DNA from: Rhynchopus sp. YZ270_cl-10
Lineage: Eukaryota; Euglenozoa; Diplonemea; Diplonemida; Diplonemidae
Direction of reading: 5' to 3'
DNA: 64,000 nucleotides
NCBI GenBank assembly: GCA_964035575.1
Contig: OZ037918.1
Span: 1,054,001-1,118,000 of the forward strand
Positions within the stretch are counted from its first letter, which is position 1, and every line of letters starts with the position of its first letter. This document shows, piece after piece, positions 63,218 to 64,000 of this stretch. The position numbers and the translations under genes were made by a program. The notes under the pieces are model-generated. The model made no database searches, was not told the DNA's origin, and was given only the letters and a program-made list of their open reading frames with translations.

Positions 63218-64000
63218 AGGGGAGAGGAGAAGGGGGTTACTCTCAAAAAAAAAAAAAAAAGAGGCATCATTTTTCATCACAGCCGAATGCTTTCCCAGCC
63301 TACCACCTCACGGGTGGTCACCTGCCCTAAAAGCGCGAAAGGTTCCAAGAAAAGAAAGAAAAAAGAAGCATCATCACGCCAATTTTGTTATTCGCCAATT
63401 TCTACACGTCCATGTTACAAAAAAATATCCCCCCTCTCGGGCCTCTCCCCTCTTCATGGCTGTGTCCGATTCGAGGCAGGTATTAGGGTGAAAATCCAAA
63501 GTCGCGGAAAAAACTGGTTTTTCTGGTTTTCTCTCCTGGGCGGTGAAAACTGGTGTTTGTGGAGAGAACCTCCTGCCTTGACGGACACAGTCAAAAACTG
63601 GTTTAAAAACCAGTTTTTTAACCCACCCTAATACCTCGGTATCTTAGCAGGCGGGTCTCTCAACCTCCTATTCACAACAACAAAATAAAACAAAACAAAA
63701 CAAACTTTCAAACCCCCCTTTTCGTTGTTGTGTCTGACTCTGTCGAGGCGTTGCACCTTTTCAACTTCCTCGTATACCGCAGGCACACATCCATCTGACG
63801 CACAAAAAAAAAAAAAAAGAAAAAAAATGCTCGCCTCTCTTCTGTTCCTTTCTGAGGGCTCCCCCTGCTTTCATTCCTTTTTCAGGCTTTTTTCCCCTTG
63901 CTTTTTTTAAGTAAGAGAAAGCCGAATGGAGTGGGAACGTTAGTGTGAGCGCAGCGGAAACGATAGTGGGAACGCAACGAGCTTTTTTCATAATGTTTTA
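63218..64000. other. 3' flanking region with foldback element
   Basis: A/T-rich and C-rich stretches. Contains the foldback at 63478-63636. Near the end are short related words gtgggaacgttagtg and tgggaacgcaacgag. No gene seen. Confidence 0.5.
63478..63636. mobile_element. MITE-like foldback with 13-bp inverted ends
   Basis: aggtattagggtg (63478-63490) and caccctaatacct (63624-63636) are exact inverses. The interior repeats aaaactggttttt words and ends in a 12-bp palindrome AAAAACTGGTTT-AA-AAACCAGTTTTT (63593-63618). No coding capacity and no clear target duplication. Confidence 0.65.

Noticed and set aside
63478-63490. TTAGGG-like telomere repeat
   Set aside because: A single TTAGGG inside the foldback arm; no tandem array.
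1-64000. CRISPR array, prophage, or capsid/reverse-transcriptase-bearing element
   Set aside because: No regularly spaced repeats and no integrase, reverse transcriptase or capsid patterns were seen in any frame; the mobile elements visible are small and non-coding.

Overview
This 64 kb window looks like a nuclear piece of a euglenozoan protist, and a diplonemid is my best guess (inference). Every protein-coding gene I can support (19, counting one broken gene) lies on the + strand. That fits the long one-way gene clusters of Euglenozoa. Six genes are split by 13 conventional GT-AG introns of about 46-360 nt. Ten of the 13 start with GTATG and 12 end with CAG. That is far too many cis-introns for a kinetoplastid. 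Coding regions are GC-rich, while the gaps are full of long T, A and C runs. No tRNA, complete rRNA or bacterial-type operon signal was found.

Layout. 1-4 kb: SKP1 (its 5' end lost) and COP9 signalosome subunit 4, both parts of the cullin-RING ubiquitin system. 4.9-11.5 kb: a membrane protein with a weak acetyltransferase look, then a large protein that appears to join a dead RluA-type pseudouridine synthase to an NPPW methyltransferase. 13-21.6 kb: a ubiquitin-like/leucine-rich-repeat protein, an L-type cyclin, a trypsin-fold protein with Cys in place of the catalytic Ser, and an unknown protein. 22.3-30.8 kb: two long coiled-coil proteins, the second like flagellar CFAP157. 31.6-34.8 kb: Sec31 of the COPII coat, rebuilt from six exons. 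36.8-38.1 kb: a double-UEV protein ending in a RING finger. 42.4-44.7 kb: a membrane-anchored paired Cys/His-motif protein in four exons. 49-51.6 kb: two near-identical zinc-ribbon genes. 52.6-63.2 kb: a surface and secretory group (GT37-like fucosyltransferase, collagen-like membrane protein, a broken EGF-repeat gene, and a 1627-residue receptor with PA, LamG-like and degenerate nucleotide-cyclase domains).

The gaps hold structured repeats. The most notable is a hairpin module of about 35 nt, with loop near ACGAGAG and compensating stem changes, in ten + strand copies followed by pyrimidine tracts. A second module shares its CACGAGAGG core. There are also several foldback elements, two SINE-like repeat pairs in opposite orientation, and a nest of inverted repeats at 46.2-48.1 kb. 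Intron 1 of SKP1 contains the first ~34 nt of eukaryotic 18S rRNA between two short direct repeats.

The genes do not form one pathway. Themes are ubiquitin signalling and sorting (SKP1, CSN4, UEV-RING), RNA modification or ribosome assembly, secretion and the cell surface, and the cytoskeleton. All functions are read from sequence patterns alone; no database search was possible.
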